Below are positions 36,862 to 46,154 of a stretch of 64,000 bases of DNA, piece by piece. The stretch lies in NCBI RefSeq assembly GCF_000371805.1, contig NZ_AQUK01000001.1, positions 880,268 to 944,267 on the forward strand. Direction: 5' to 3'. The translations under genes and the position numbers were made by a program. The stretch comes from Methanocaldococcus villosus KIN24-T80 (GTDB lineage Archaea > AGJL01 > Methanococci > Methanococcales > Methanocaldococcaceae). The stretch's first letter is position 1. Each line of letters opens with the position of its first letter. The notes below the pieces were generated by a model. That model worked only from the letters and a program-made list of their open reading frames with translations, had not been told where the DNA came from and did no database searches.

Positions 36862-38790
36862 TTAGAGTATTATTATTCCCAAAATGTAAACTATTAGAGC
36901 TGCTATGAAAGCTACAAATGTGCTATATATTACAGAGAATATAGCCCACTTCCACCCAGCTTCCTGTTTAATGACAGCAATTGTGGCTAAACATGGGATG
37001 TAAAGTGTAAAAAACACCATATATGAGAGTAGAGAGGCTTTTGGTAGAGTGGATAGTGTGGCTTTTAAACTTTCTTCTCCAACACCATACAGTATTGCCA
37101 ATGTACTAACTACATTCTCTTTAGCTATAAAACCATATAGTAAAGCTGAAGACAGCTTCCAATCCCAACCAAATATTTGGAATATGTATGAGAGGTATTT
37201 ACCAATAATAGCTGAATATGAGAGTGAGATATCCGACACATAACCACTGGGTCCAAAGCTTGATAGGAACCATATTAATATAGATCCAAATAAAATTACT
37301 GTTCCTGCCTTTCTTATAAAGGAATATATATTTTCCCAAGCATTTTTTAAAGCCATTTTTATATTTGGAAAGTGATATTTAGGAAGCTCTATTATTAGAG
37401 GTTCTGGCTGATCTTTAAATATTGCTTTTCTAAACAGTAAAGCTGAAAATAAAGCTGCGGCTATTCCTACAAAATACATTAATAATAGAACTAATCCAGG
37501 ATTTTTTGGGAATAGTAAAGCTGAGAGTATAATTAATGCTGGTAATCTTGCAGGGCATGTTATGAAAGGATTTATTAAGATAGTTACTAACCTATCCCTC
37601 TCATTCTCTATTATTCTTGTAGCTAAAATTCCAGGAACATTACAACCAAATGACATTATTATTGGTAATATTGCCAATCCTGGCAGTCCAAATTTATTTA
37701 AAATCTTTTCAGTTAATAGAGGTAATCTTGCTAATAAACCAGTTTCTCCTAATATGGATAAGCTTATAAATAAGAAGGCAATGTTTGGTAAGAATGTTAA
37801 AACTGATCCTACTCCCCCTATAATACCATCAGCCACTAATGAGGCTAATACTTTATCACTTATACTTTTAGAAGCATAGTCAGCTAAGTAGCTAATGAAG
37901 TAATCAATAATATCTACAAAAGGCTGAGCAAAATCAAAGGTTATTTTAAATAAAATCCAGACTATTGGGATTAAAGCGAGGATACCATAAACTTCATGAG
38001 TGAAGATTCTATCCAATAGATCTGTTATATCTCTCTTTTCCTCCCTTTTTATACACTCCTTCACAATCTTATCAATAATCTTATACCTCTCTTTAGATAT
38101 ATCTACTTTAATATTTTTTAAAAGCTCTTCAATATCTTTTGAAACTTTAGAATTTTTAACTATTTCTTTTACAATTTGATCATTTTCTAATAATTTAACA
38201 GCTAAAAATCTTAAATTATAATTTTTTAAATTCTCATCTCTCTTTAATATTTCAATAATTTTGTTAATAATATCTTCAATTTCCTTATTATATCTTATTT
38301 TAGGTTTTCTTTTATTTTTTAAATTTTCTAAAATTTTTTTCTTTAGATTTTCAATTCCTATATTTTTCTTAGCAGAGATTTTTACAACATCTATACCCAA
38401 TAACTCTTTTAGCTTTTTTTCATCCACTATAACATTTGTAGAATCTATTTTATTTAACACTAATAGAACATTATAACCAGTATCTAACAACTCTAAGGTT
38501 AAATATAAATCTCTATCAAGGGTATTTATATCAGCTATGTTAACAATTAAATCTGGCTTCTCTGTTAGGAAGTATTTTTTAACTACTATTTCATCCATAG
38601 CACTACCTGAGAGATTATAAACTCCTGGAAGATCAATAATTTCAATTTTCTCATCTCCACATATGAAAACTCCTTCTTTTTTCTCAACCGTGACTCCTGG
38701 CCAGTTACCTACATAAACTCTACCACCCGTTAAAAGATTAAATAAAGTAGATTTCCCCACATTAGGGTTTCCTATTAATGCTATCCTCAT
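36862..38790 (-). CDS. feoB: Ferrous iron transporter FeoB
   Basis: FeoB (642 aa) imports Fe2+. The N-terminal GTPase domain has G1 GNPNVGKST (residues 7-15), G3 DLPG (near 54), G4 NKID (near 112) and G5 SAKK. A helical spacer (about 165-250) follows, then a polytopic membrane domain with two Gate motifs: PIIMSFGCNVPGILATR (near 395) and the GFIAKENVVSTLAILYGVG region (near 560). It overlaps feoA by 4 nt. Iron-responsive control through the palindrome upstream of feoA is likely. Confidence 0.96.
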   Translation of the reverse strand: MRIALIGNPNVGKSTLFNLLTGGRVYVGNWPGVTVEKKEGVFICGDEKIEIIDLPGVYNLSGSAMDEIVVKKYFLTEKPDLIVNIADINTLDRDLYLTLELLDTGYNVLLVLNKIDSTNVIVDEKKLKELLGIDVVKISAKKNIGIENLKKKILENLKNKRKPKIRYNKEIEDIINKIIEILKRDENLKNYNLRFLAVKLLENDQIVKEIVKNSKVSKDIEELLKNIKVDISKERYKIIDKIVKECIKREEKRDITDLLDRIFTHEVYGILALIPIVWILFKITFDFAQPFVDIIDYFISYLADYASKSISDKVLASLVADGIIGGVGSVLTFLPNIAFLFISLSILGETGLLARLPLLTEKILNKFGLPGLAILPIIMSFGCNVPGILATRIIENERDRLVTILINPFITCPARLPALIILSALLFPKNPGLVLLLMYFVGIAAALFSALLFRKAIFKDQPEPLIIELPKYHFPNIKMALKNAWENIYSFIRKAGTVILFGSILIWFLSSFGPSGYVSDISLSYSAIIGKYLSYIFQIFGWDWKLSSALLYGFIAKENVVSTLAILYGVGEESLKATLSTLPKASLLSYMVFFTLYIPCLATIAVIKQEAGWKWAIFSVIYSTFVAFIAALIVYILGIIIL

Positions 38791-39011
38791 TTAATATCAC
38801 CTACAATAATTTTCATAGCCACTCCTCTCCCTAATGCTATCTTCACACCTCTATTTTCTACAATTACTGGACCATGACTGTTTTTTAACACTTTAACCTT
38901 ATCACCAATAACTAAACCCATTGACTGTAACCTATTTTTTAAACCATGTCCAGCTAGTATATCTTTTATTACTACAACCTTCCCTTCTTCTACATCAGCT
39001 AAACTCATCAT
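38787..39011 (-). CDS. feoA: Ferrous iron transport protein FeoA
   Basis: The 74-residue SH3-like protein supports FeoB. It contains LAGHGLKNRLQSMGLVIGDK and the C-terminal GVKIALGRGVAMKIIV typical of FeoA. It is first in feoAB. Tandem ATGs (39011 and 39008) follow a GAGGTTAA ribosome site; either may be used. Confidence 0.92.
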   Translation of the reverse strand: MMSLADVEEGKVVVIKDILAGHGLKNRLQSMGLVIGDKVKVLKNSHGPVIVENRGVKIALGRGVAMKIIVGDIK

Positions 39012-39032
39012 AATTTAACCTCACTTAAAATT

Positions 39033-39048
39033 TTTAACTATAGTTAAA
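39033..39048. promoter_or_regulatory. 16-bp perfect palindrome upstream of feoAB (putative metalloregulator operator)
   Basis: TTTAACTATAGTTAAA lies 21 nt before the feoA start, within the promoter region and close to TATA-like DNA at 39053-39062. A related half-site (GGTTAAACAACTATAAA) lies nearby at about 39073. The position fits an iron-responsive DtxR/IdeR-type repressor, though no regulator gene is present here. Confidence 0.5.
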
Positions 39049-39146
39049 TTTTATCATATATATAATTTTCGGTTAAACAACTATAAAATATATTTATATA
39101 TATTTTAAAATTTATATAATACTCAAAATAGCAAAGGTGATCTAAT

Positions 39147-39311
39147 ATTAACAAAATAGCCATATTTTTAACTTTACTAGGAATGTGGTTAGCATTTATA
39201 GCTTTATTATTCTCAACATTTAAAATAGTTAGTTACATAGAAATTGGTCTTATTTCATCAGTATTAATAATAATTAGTAGAATTATTCAAAAAAGATTTA
39301 GAAAGTATTAA
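39147..39311 (+). CDS. Small membrane protein, possible ATT start
   Basis: The open frame encodes up to 54 residues: two hydrophobic helices (about residues 4-22 and 26-44) and a basic tail QKRFRKY. A strong ribosome site AAGGTGAT (39134-39141) is followed at the right distance only by ATT (39147) in this frame; the first ATG is 39183, which would cut helix one. It overlaps the 3' end of SAM synthetase by 14 nt, tail to tail. The composition is protein-like, but there is no family recognition. Confidence 0.5.
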   Translation: MNKIAIFLTLLGMWLAFIALLFSTFKIVSYIEIGLISSVLIIISRIIQKRFRKY

Positions 39312-40530
39312 CTTTACCTTCAATAATCATCTTTTGAACTTCCAATATATTATCTAACCACTTATTAGCAATTTCTTTAGCTTTCTTTTCAATATCTTCT
39401 ATTTTATATCCTTCCTCTAATATTAATTCAATATCTAATGCCTTTGGTTCATTTATTGGCTTACCAATTTGGCTTAATATCCTTACATAACACTCTTTAA
39501 CCCCTTCTAATTTTGATATATCATTAGCAATTAGGTTAGCTAAAATATTATATATTTTTCCAACATGGTTAACAGGATTCTTACCACTTGCTGCTTCCAT
39601 ACTCATAGGTCTAAATGGTGTTATCAATCCATTAACTCTATTTCCTCTACCAACAGAACCATCATCACCCATTTCTGCAGAAGTTCCTGTTACAGTTAGA
39701 TAAACCACTCCTCTATCATAATCATCAGCAGTATTTATAAATATTTCAACTTCATACCCTTTAGCTATTTCTTCAGCTAATTTTTCAACCTTTTCTCTAA
39801 TTTTTTCTATAACTTTTTTATATTCATCAATATCTCTAACATACTTATCTATTATAGCAGCAGCTATTGTTAAACTTATTTTCTTTCCATTTCTTAGTCC
39901 CATAACCTTTATATCTTCTCCCAAAGCAGGTATCTCCTTCTTAGTTTCTTCACTGTTTAATAATCTTTCTGTTTCTAATACTAATTTCTCTGTTATTGAG
40001 AGAGGAGCATAACCTACTCCAAAAGAAGTGTCATTAGCTAATGGAATCTTATTTTTCTGCCTTTCAAACACATCTACCAAATCTACTGAACCTTGACCAA
40101 TTCTACAATCTATAATAACATCTTTATCTACATCAATATTTCTCAAAACTTTTCTTAAATATTCCTTAGCAGCTTTTACAGCTACAGTACCAACAGGAAG
40201 TTTTATAATTTCATTCTTTTCTTTATCTAAAATTTGCATTGTTGCTCTTCCTGAAAGTAGGATATAAATAGGATTAACCATCTCCCCTCCACCAAATTTT
40301 GGATAAGCATGTCCACCAACAACTTCTACTTGGTCAGTATTGTGATGTAAAATTGTTCCAAACTTTTCCATATACATTTTACAGAGTGCTTTACTCACAG
40401 CTTCAGCAATTCCATCAGCTAAACTATCTGGATGTCCTAAACCCTTTCTTTCTACTATTTCAATAGGTTTTTCTTCTATTGGGACATCTTTTAATTCTTT
40501 AACAATTATGTTCCTCACATTCACCACCAT
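39298..40530 (-). CDS. mat: Archaeal S-adenosylmethionine synthetase
   Basis: The enzyme makes SAM from methionine and ATP. The 410-residue protein is of the archaeal family, very different from bacterial MetK. Motifs: [20 protein letters not shown] (near 28-47), [33 protein letters not shown]-like ([14 protein letters not shown] near 185) and [19 protein letters not shown] (about 284-302, as [15 protein letters not shown]). GTG 40518 is a possible alternative start, since GGTGGTGA lies just ahead of it. It supports the many SAM-dependent enzymes nearby. Confidence 0.94.
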   Translation of the reverse strand: MVVNVRNIIVKELKDVPIEEKPIEIVERKGLGHPDSLADGIAEAVSKALCKMYMEKFGTILHHNTDQVEVVGGHAYPKFGGGEMVNPIYILLSGRATMQILDKEKNEIIKLPVGTVAVKAAKEYLRKVLRNIDVDKDVIIDCRIGQGSVDLVDVFERQKNKIPLANDTSFGVGYAPLSITEKLVLETERLLNSEETKKEIPALGEDIKVMGLRNGKKISLTIAAAIIDKYVRDIDEYKKVIEKIREKVEKLAEEIAKGYEVEIFINTADDYDRGVVYLTVTGTSAEMGDDGSVGRGNRVNGLITPFRPMSMEAASGKNPVNHVGKIYNILANLIANDISKLEGVKECYVRILSQIGKPINEPKALDIELILEEGYKIEDIEKKAKEIANKWLDNILEVQKMIIEGKVNTF

Positions 40531-40583
40531 ATTTTATTATGATAATTAATCTTAACATTAAATTCTATTATAAATATCTAATT

Positions 40584-41756
40584 TTAGAACCTCACATATT
40601 TAAATACTGTCTCAAACCTTGTCACTTGATAACCTATAACTGCTCCGATAGAAGAAGGTATTGCAAAATCAAAGCCAAACATCTCTGTACAGAGGACAGC
40701 AGATCCTAATGGGGCATTTAATGAAGCAGAAAGTGCAGTAGCCATACCCAAGACAATAAAGGGTGTAGGATTTAAAGCAAAAATTGAGCTAAAAAGTGCT
40801 CCTGAAATAGCCCCAACACAAATAGATGGGAACACTAAACCTCCAGGAGTTCCTGATCCTACTGTAAAAGAAGTGGCTAATACCTTACCTATTAATAAGA
40901 ACAGTAAGAATATCAAAGAAAACTTTATCATAAATAGTTCTTTTACTAAAATAACCCCCATTCCTAAAATTTCTGGAAGAAAATATCCAATTGTTGCTAC
41001 GACAATTCCACCTAATAGAGATTTGATGGCATAGGGGATAGTTATGTTATCAAAATAATTTGAAATTGTTTTATATGTTTTTATATAAAAAGAAGCTATT
41101 ATAGAGCAGAAAATTGCTCCAAATAAAAACCAAAATATGTCAATTGGGTCAAAACAATAGTGTGGAAGATATTCAAATAAATGTTTCTTATGTGTGATAA
41201 CATAAAAAACAGCATAACTAAAAACACTAGCCATCATTGGAGGAATTAAGTTTACATATCTAAAATCCTCTTTTTCTATAATTTCACAAGCTAATATAGC
41301 TGTTCCTAATGGTGCTGAAAAAGCCCCACTTAATCCTCCAGCTATGCCTGTTATTATAACCAACTCTCTATTTTTTAACTTCAACATTCTATGAATTTCA
41401 TCAGCAAAAGATGCACTACTTTGAACACAAGGTCCTTCTTTTCCACAACTCCCCCCTACAGCTATAACTAAACTTGATAAAATAGTTTTTAATATCCCTA
41501 TTTTCCAACTGAGATTTATATTATAGTTTAGAGCTTTTAATACTCTATCAACACCAGAACCTTTTAACTCATAAATTTTATCAACAAAAAATCCTGATAT
41601 AAAAAATATAATTGGAATTAAAAATATATTATTTTTTTCTGGAAAATATTTTATAATAATGGCCATTAATAAAGAACTTAAACCTCCAACTAACCCAATT
41701 GCTGCAGAAAGTATAGTCCATTTAATTATTGTTAATATATTTTTTATCTTTTGCAT
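40584..41756 (-). CDS. ClC-family chloride channel or transporter
   Basis: The 390-residue polytopic protein has ClC signatures. These are the selectivity-filter helix GSCGKEGPCVQ with the gating Glu (near 108), GSGTPGGLVFPSICVGA (near 300) and LSASLNAPLGSAVLCTEMFG near the C terminus. There are no CBS domains. In E. coli ClC-ec1 a second intracellular Glu conveys protons; by eye the equivalent position after ILACE is Ile, but the register is uncertain. Channel versus exchanger therefore cannot be decided. It lies 7 nt after tfrB and may be on the same transcript. M. jannaschii has a similar protein (MJ0305). Confidence 0.88.
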   Translation of the reverse strand: MQKIKNILTIIKWTILSAAIGLVGGLSSLLMAIIIKYFPEKNNIFLIPIIFFISGFFVDKIYELKGSGVDRVLKALNYNINLSWKIGILKTILSSLVIAVGGSCGKEGPCVQSSASFADEIHRMLKLKNRELVIITGIAGGLSGAFSAPLGTAILACEIIEKEDFRYVNLIPPMMASVFSYAVFYVITHKKHLFEYLPHYCFDPIDIFWFLFGAIFCSIIASFYIKTYKTISNYFDNITIPYAIKSLLGGIVVATIGYFLPEILGMGVILVKELFMIKFSLIFLLFLLIGKVLATSFTVGSGTPGGLVFPSICVGAISGALFSSIFALNPTPFIVLGMATALSASLNAPLGSAVLCTEMFGFDFAIPSSIGAVIGYQVTRFETVFKYVRF

Positions 41757-41763
41757 TTTACCA

Positions 41764-43197
41764 TCATAAATGATATTTAGATAAAAATGTAGCTATATTC
41801 ATAACTTTAATTTCCTTATCAATTTTATTTATATTTTTATATTTTTCTAAACACTCTCTTAAGTGATATTCACAAAATGGACATACAGTAACTACAATCT
41901 CAGCATCAGTATTGTAAATCATCTTAGCCCTTCTCATACCTATAGCATCAGCTATCTCTCTCCTTCCACTTCTTAAACCCCCTCCTGCTCCACAACAGCA
42001 AGCTTTTAAGTCAATGAAATTTGATGTTTTTTTTAGTATTTCCCTTGGTTCTTTATAAATTCCTTGCCCTCTTAAAAGATGACATGGATCATGATATGTT
42101 ACTTTAATATTTTTTCTATTTTCTTTTACTTTTTTATAAATTATTTCTGTTATATCTCTAACATTTTTTAATCCATAATCTTTCTTTAATGTAGCTCCAC
42201 AGCCAGCACATACAGTGATAATATAATCAACATCTAACTTCTCAAACACCTCAATATTTTTTTCTTTTAATTTCTCTGCTAAATCTCTCTGACCTGTCCT
42301 AAACATTGGAGAACCACAACATACCTGATCTTTTGGAATAATTACTGAAATATTGTAATGGTTTAGAACTTTTATTGTATCTTTACCAACATCTTTTAAT
42401 CTATAATCTATCAAACATCCAGTAAAGAAAGCTACTCTAAGATCTTCATCTTTAACCAAATACTCTTCTTCTATTTCATCTAATAAAGATGCTCCTTCCT
42501 TAACAACTGATCTATTGCCTTTTAATATATTTTCTCTAACCTTTAAATGTTCATCTAAATAATAACCCTTTTTAAAACACAACTCTCTTAAGTTTTCAAT
42601 AGCTTTAACAAGATTTATTTCTTGTGGGCAAACCTCTACACATTTGGCACATGTGGTACAGTTATATATATTTTCAAAAAATGCTATTCTTTCCCTATCT
42701 TCTTCATCTCTGACATCATAAGCAAACCTTAAAAGTTGTCTCATTATTGTAGCTCCTGAATAGTTAAAATCTCTTGCTGGACACTGAGATAGGCAAGAAA
42801 GACAATCAATACATGCTCTTAATTCCTTAGTTTTTTCAACATCATCCTCATTAATATTCTCCAATCCTTCAGGATATTTTCTTCTAACAACATAATTTTT
42901 AATACTTAGAAGTTTCTTATTATACACCTCTCTGTCAACTATTAAATCTTTTATAACCTTAAAGCCTTTTAATGGCTCAATGAGCATGTTATCTTTAACC
43001 TTTGTAATACATGCAAGTCTTGGCTCGTTGTCTATAGTTAAAGCACAGCTACCACACTGTCCATTCCTACAACCATATCTGAATAATATGTTTGCATTAT
43101 ATTTTTTATTTATATATTCTAAAGCTTCTAAAACTGTTAACCCTTCAGGTACTTCATAACTTTCTATTTTATTTCCTCTCTTTATTCTTATTTTCAA
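41764..43197 (-). CDS. tfrB: Thiol:fumarate reductase subunit B
   Basis: TfrB (477 aa) carries the heterodisulfide-reductase-like half of the enzyme that reduces fumarate with coenzymes M and B. The N-terminal [2Fe-2S] ferredoxin domain has CRNGQCGSC (about 42-50). Two [4Fe-4S] sites follow (CIDCLSCLSQC near 131, CTTCAKCVEVC near 181). Two CCG domains at the C terminus (CCGSPMFRTG near 282; ACCCGAGGGLRSG near 395) match HdrB. The flavoprotein subunit TfrA is not adjacent, as in M. jannaschii. A succinate dehydrogenase iron-sulfur subunit is excluded by the CCG domains. Confidence 0.9.
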   Translation of the reverse strand: MKIRIKRGNKIESYEVPEGLTVLEALEYINKKYNANILFRYGCRNGQCGSCALTIDNEPRLACITKVKDNMLIEPLKGFKVIKDLIVDREVYNKKLLSIKNYVVRRKYPEGLENINEDDVEKTKELRACIDCLSCLSQCPARDFNYSGATIMRQLLRFAYDVRDEEDRERIAFFENIYNCTTCAKCVEVCPQEINLVKAIENLRELCFKKGYYLDEHLKVRENILKGNRSVVKEGASLLDEIEEEYLVKDEDLRVAFFTGCLIDYRLKDVGKDTIKVLNHYNISVIIPKDQVCCGSPMFRTGQRDLAEKLKEKNIEVFEKLDVDYIITVCAGCGATLKKDYGLKNVRDITEIIYKKVKENRKNIKVTYHDPCHLLRGQGIYKEPREILKKTSNFIDLKACCCGAGGGLRSGRREIADAIGMRRAKMIYNTDAEIVVTVCPFCEYHLRECLEKYKNINKIDKEIKVMNIATFLSKYHL

Positions 43198-43267
43198 AAT
43201 CTCACCTAAAATTATTTATAAGTATTAAATAATATTATATAAAATATTAATCATTTAAGGGGGGAGG

Positions 43268-44119
43268 ATGGTTAAGAAGGCTATTATTCCTGTAGCGGGG
43301 TTTGGAACAAGATTGTTACCTATAACAAAAGCTCAACCTAAAGAAATGTTACCTGTGGTCAATAAACCTATAGTCCAATATGTTGTTGAAGATCTTGTAG
43401 AAGCTGGAGTTAAAAATATACTATTTGTAACTGGAAAAGGAAAGCAAGCTATTGAAAATCATTTTGATATTAACTATGAATTAGAATGTAAGTTAAAGGC
43501 ATCAGGGAAAAACTCTCTTTTAAAAATATTAAAGGAAATTGATAATTTGGGAAATATTTATTATGTTAGACAGAAAGAGCCTAAAGGTTTAGGTGATGCA
43601 ATTCTATATGGAGAAAATTTTGTAGGTAATGAGTATTTTATAGTTATGGTTGGAGATACAATATATTCAGAAAATATTGTTTTTGATCTATTAAAGGCTT
43701 ATAAAAAATATGGATGTTCAGTTATAGCTTTAGAAAGAGTTCCAAAAGAAGAGGTTTATAAATATGGGGTTATAGAAGGAGAGAAGATAGAAGATGGAAT
43801 TTATAAAATAAAAAGCATGGTTGAGAAACCTTCTGTTGAAGAAGCTCCATCAAATTTAATAATAACTGGAGCATATCTTTTCTCTCCAAAGATATTTGAG
43901 AAAATAAAGGAAACTTCTCCAGGGAAAGGAGGAGAGATTCAAATAACTGATGCTATGAATCTACTACTAAAGGAGGAAGATATTGTAGGAGTAGAGATAA
44001 AATGTAAAAGATATGATATAGGAGATGTGCTTGGCTGGTTAAAAGCAAATGTTGAAATAGCTTCTGAGAAAATCCCTGAATTTAGAGAATTTTTAAAAGA
44101 ATTTGTTAAAAACTTGTGA
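43268..44119 (+). CDS. galU: UTP-glucose-1-phosphate uridylyltransferase
   Basis: The 283-residue nucleotidyltransferase makes UDP-glucose for glycan synthesis. Motifs: PVAGFGTRLLPITKAQPKEM (residues 8-27), VVNKPIVQYVVEDLVEAG, GLGDAILYGENFVGNE (near 111) and MVGDTIYSE (near 130). AGGGGGGAGG precedes the ATG. Length and sequence match MJ1334. The next gene, a small transporter, begins almost at its stop. Confidence 0.92.
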   Translation: MVKKAIIPVAGFGTRLLPITKAQPKEMLPVVNKPIVQYVVEDLVEAGVKNILFVTGKGKQAIENHFDINYELECKLKASGKNSLLKILKEIDNLGNIYYVRQKEPKGLGDAILYGENFVGNEYFIVMVGDTIYSENIVFDLLKAYKKYGCSVIALERVPKEEVYKYGVIEGEKIEDGIYKIKSMVEKPSVEEAPSNLIITGAYLFSPKIFEKIKETSPGKGGEIQITDAMNLLLKEEDIVGVEIKCKRYDIGDVLGWLKANVEIASEKIPEFREFLKEFVKNL

Positions 44120-44123
44120 AATT

Positions 44124-44528
44124 ATGGATGAGATAATTTTGGGTTTATTAGTAGCTATATTTTATGGTATTAGCACATTCTTTGCAAAAATAGTTTGTAA
44201 TGAAAATCCTATATTCCAATGGGTAGTTGTAAATATTGTAGGAATAATTCTATGCTTAATATTACTCCTATATTTTAAAGATGTATTTGTTTTTGACAAA
44301 AAAATTTTAATTTTTGCTATATTATCAGCTGTGTTTGTAGTTTTTGGTTCTTTATTATTATATTATGCACTTTATAAAGGAAAAGCAAGTATAGTTGTAC
44401 CAATCTCTTCTGTAGGTCCTGCTATAACAGTTGTATTATCAATAATATTTTTAAAAGAAAGCTTAACAATAAATCAAATTATAGGAATAGTTTTAATAAT
44501 GATTGGAGTTATAATGTTATCAATCTAA
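44124..44528 (+). CDS. Single-domain EamA/DMT-family transporter
   Basis: The roughly 134-residue protein has four to five hydrophobic helices and one EamA domain (GLLVAIFYGISTFFAKIV ... ASIVVPISSVGPAITVV ... FLKESLTINQIIGIVLIMIG). Full DMT exporters have two such domains, so this one probably acts as a dimer. ATG 44124 was chosen; an upstream TTG (44103) lies inside galU. The substrate is unknown. Its stop overlaps the convergent small gene by 4 nt. Confidence 0.72.
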   Translation: MDEIILGLLVAIFYGISTFFAKIVCNENPIFQWVVVNIVGIILCLILLLYFKDVFVFDKKILIFAILSAVFVVFGSLLLYYALYKGKASIVVPISSVGPAITVVLSIIFLKESLTINQIIGIVLIMIGVIMLSI

Positions 44529-44779
44529 CCTTCTTCTATTTTTAATACATACTTCTTAGCCCCTTGTATACCTAACTGTAGCTTTATAGCTTTTATAAGC
44601 TCATAAACATCTTCAACAGATTCTGCATCATTTAAAGCTTCTCTAAATTTTTCTCTTTTTGATGGTTCAATTAGATTTAATAAATACTCAACAGTAGCAA
44701 CAAGCTCAATATATTTTTTTTCAACATTCATTATGTTATTTAACTCATTTAAAATTTCCTGGATTTTCTCTGATGGCAT
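44525..44779 (-). CDS. Small helical protein of unknown function
   Basis: No family was recognised. The 84 residues are predicted mostly alpha-helical and charged, with heptad-like stretches (IQEILNELNNIMNVEKKYIE ... LLNLIEPSKREKFREAL). There is no Cys or His cluster, signal or membrane segment. It is a lone gene, convergent with the EamA gene and divergent from thiC. The ribosome site GGTGAAACT precedes ATG 44779. Coding is supported by the strongly protein-like composition. Confidence 0.6.
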   Translation of the reverse strand: MPSEKIQEILNELNNIMNVEKKYIELVATVEYLLNLIEPSKREKFREALNDAESVEDVYELIKAIKLQLGIQGAKKYVLKIEEG

Positions 44780-44871
44780 GATAGTTTCACCCTATAACAA
44801 ATTTCAATTGATAGTTATAATTTTTTATATATTATATTTTCTATTCAATAATTAAGATTAAGGTGATTATT

Positions 44872-46149
44872 ATGACACAGATAACTGAAGCTAAAAAAGG
44901 AAACATTACTGAAGAAATGAAAGTTGTTGCAAAGAATGAAGGTATAGATGAAGAAAAATTAAGAAGATATATTGCTAAAGGTTATGTTGTTATTCCTAAA
45001 AATATAAATAGAGACACAAAACCTGTAGGTATTGGAAAAAATCTTAGAACAAAAGTTAATGCAAATATTGGCACATCTCCAGACTTTGTTAATATTAAGT
45101 TAGAGGTAGAAAAAGCAAAAGTAGCAGTTAAATATGGAGCAGATACTGTAATGGATCTAAGTACAGGTGGGGATTTAAGTAAAATAAGAAAAGCTATTAT
45201 GGAAGCAGTTAATGTTCCAATAGGAACTGTCCCTATATATGAGGCTGCTAAAATTGCCAAAGAAAAGTTTGGAAAAGTTATTGATATGAATGAAGACATT
45301 ATTTTTAAAGTTATTGAAAATCAGGCTAAGGAAGGAGTAGATTTTATGACCCTTCATTGTGGAGTTACAAAACAGTCAGTAGATAGGCTAAAAAAGAGTA
45401 AGAGGGTGTTAGGAGTAGTGAGTAGAGGAGGGGCTTTTTTAACAGCATATATTATCTATCATAATGAAGAAAATCCATTATACAAAAATTTTGATTATTT
45501 ATTAGAGATTTTAAAAGAATATGATATAACTATAAGCTTAGGAGATGGTTTAAGACCTGGGGCTATATTGGATAATACAGATAGAGCTCAAATAGAAGAA
45601 TTATTAATCTTAGGAGAACTTGTAGAAAGATGTAGAGAATTTGGAGTTCAAGCAATGGTTGAAGGTCCTGGACATGTGCCAATAAATAATATAGAGGCTA
45701 ATATAAGACTACAAAAAAGTGTTTGTAAAAATGCACCATTCTATGTTTTAGGACCTATAGTTACAGATATTGCTTTAGGTTATGACCACATTGCAGCGGC
45801 TATTGGTGGTGCATTAGCTGGCTATTATGGAGCAGATTTCCTTTGCTATGTAACCCCTGCGGAACATTTAAGACTACCAACTATTGAAGATGTTAAATTG
45901 GGAGTAATAGCAACAAAAATTGCTGCTCAAGCAGCAGATGTTGCTAAAGGAAATAGATTAGCATTAGAACTTGAAAAGGAAATGGCATTTGCTAGAAAAA
46001 ATCATGACTGGGAGAAACAATTTAATTTAGCCATAGATGGGGAAAAAGCAAGAAAAATGAAAGAAGAAATTCCTTCAAAAGATAAAAAAGCATGTTCAAT
46101 ATGTGGGGACTTTTGTGCTTTATTATTAGTTGAAAAGTTTTTAAGGTGA
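44872..46149 (+). CDS. thiC: Phosphomethylpyrimidine synthase ThiC
   Basis: ThiC rearranges aminoimidazole ribotide to HMP phosphate for thiamine, using SAM and a [4Fe-4S] cluster. The 425 residues show TKVNANIGTSP-like (LRTKVNANIGTSPDFVN), DLSTGGDLSKIR, LHCGVTKQSVDRL, SLGDGLRPGAILD, MVEGPGHVP and the C-terminal cluster motif CSICGDFC (CxxCxxxxC type: CSICGDFCA). ATG 44872 follows AAGGTGAT; GTG 44863 lies within it. Its stop runs into the nop5 ribosome site, suggesting coupling. No TPP riboswitch is visible in the leader. Confidence 0.95.
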   Translation: MTQITEAKKGNITEEMKVVAKNEGIDEEKLRRYIAKGYVVIPKNINRDTKPVGIGKNLRTKVNANIGTSPDFVNIKLEVEKAKVAVKYGADTVMDLSTGGDLSKIRKAIMEAVNVPIGTVPIYEAAKIAKEKFGKVIDMNEDIIFKVIENQAKEGVDFMTLHCGVTKQSVDRLKKSKRVLGVVSRGGAFLTAYIIYHNEENPLYKNFDYLLEILKEYDITISLGDGLRPGAILDNTDRAQIEELLILGELVERCREFGVQAMVEGPGHVPINNIEANIRLQKSVCKNAPFYVLGPIVTDIALGYDHIAAAIGGALAGYYGADFLCYVTPAEHLRLPTIEDVKLGVIATKIAAQAADVAKGNRLALELEKEMAFARKNHDWEKQFNLAIDGEKARKMKEEIPSKDKKACSICGDFCALLLVEKFLR

Positions 46150-46154
46150 TTATT

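Noticed and set aside
44780-44871. TPP riboswitch in the thiC leader
   Set aside because: The leader is short and A+T-rich and contains no THI-box sequence (no CUGAGA-type core).
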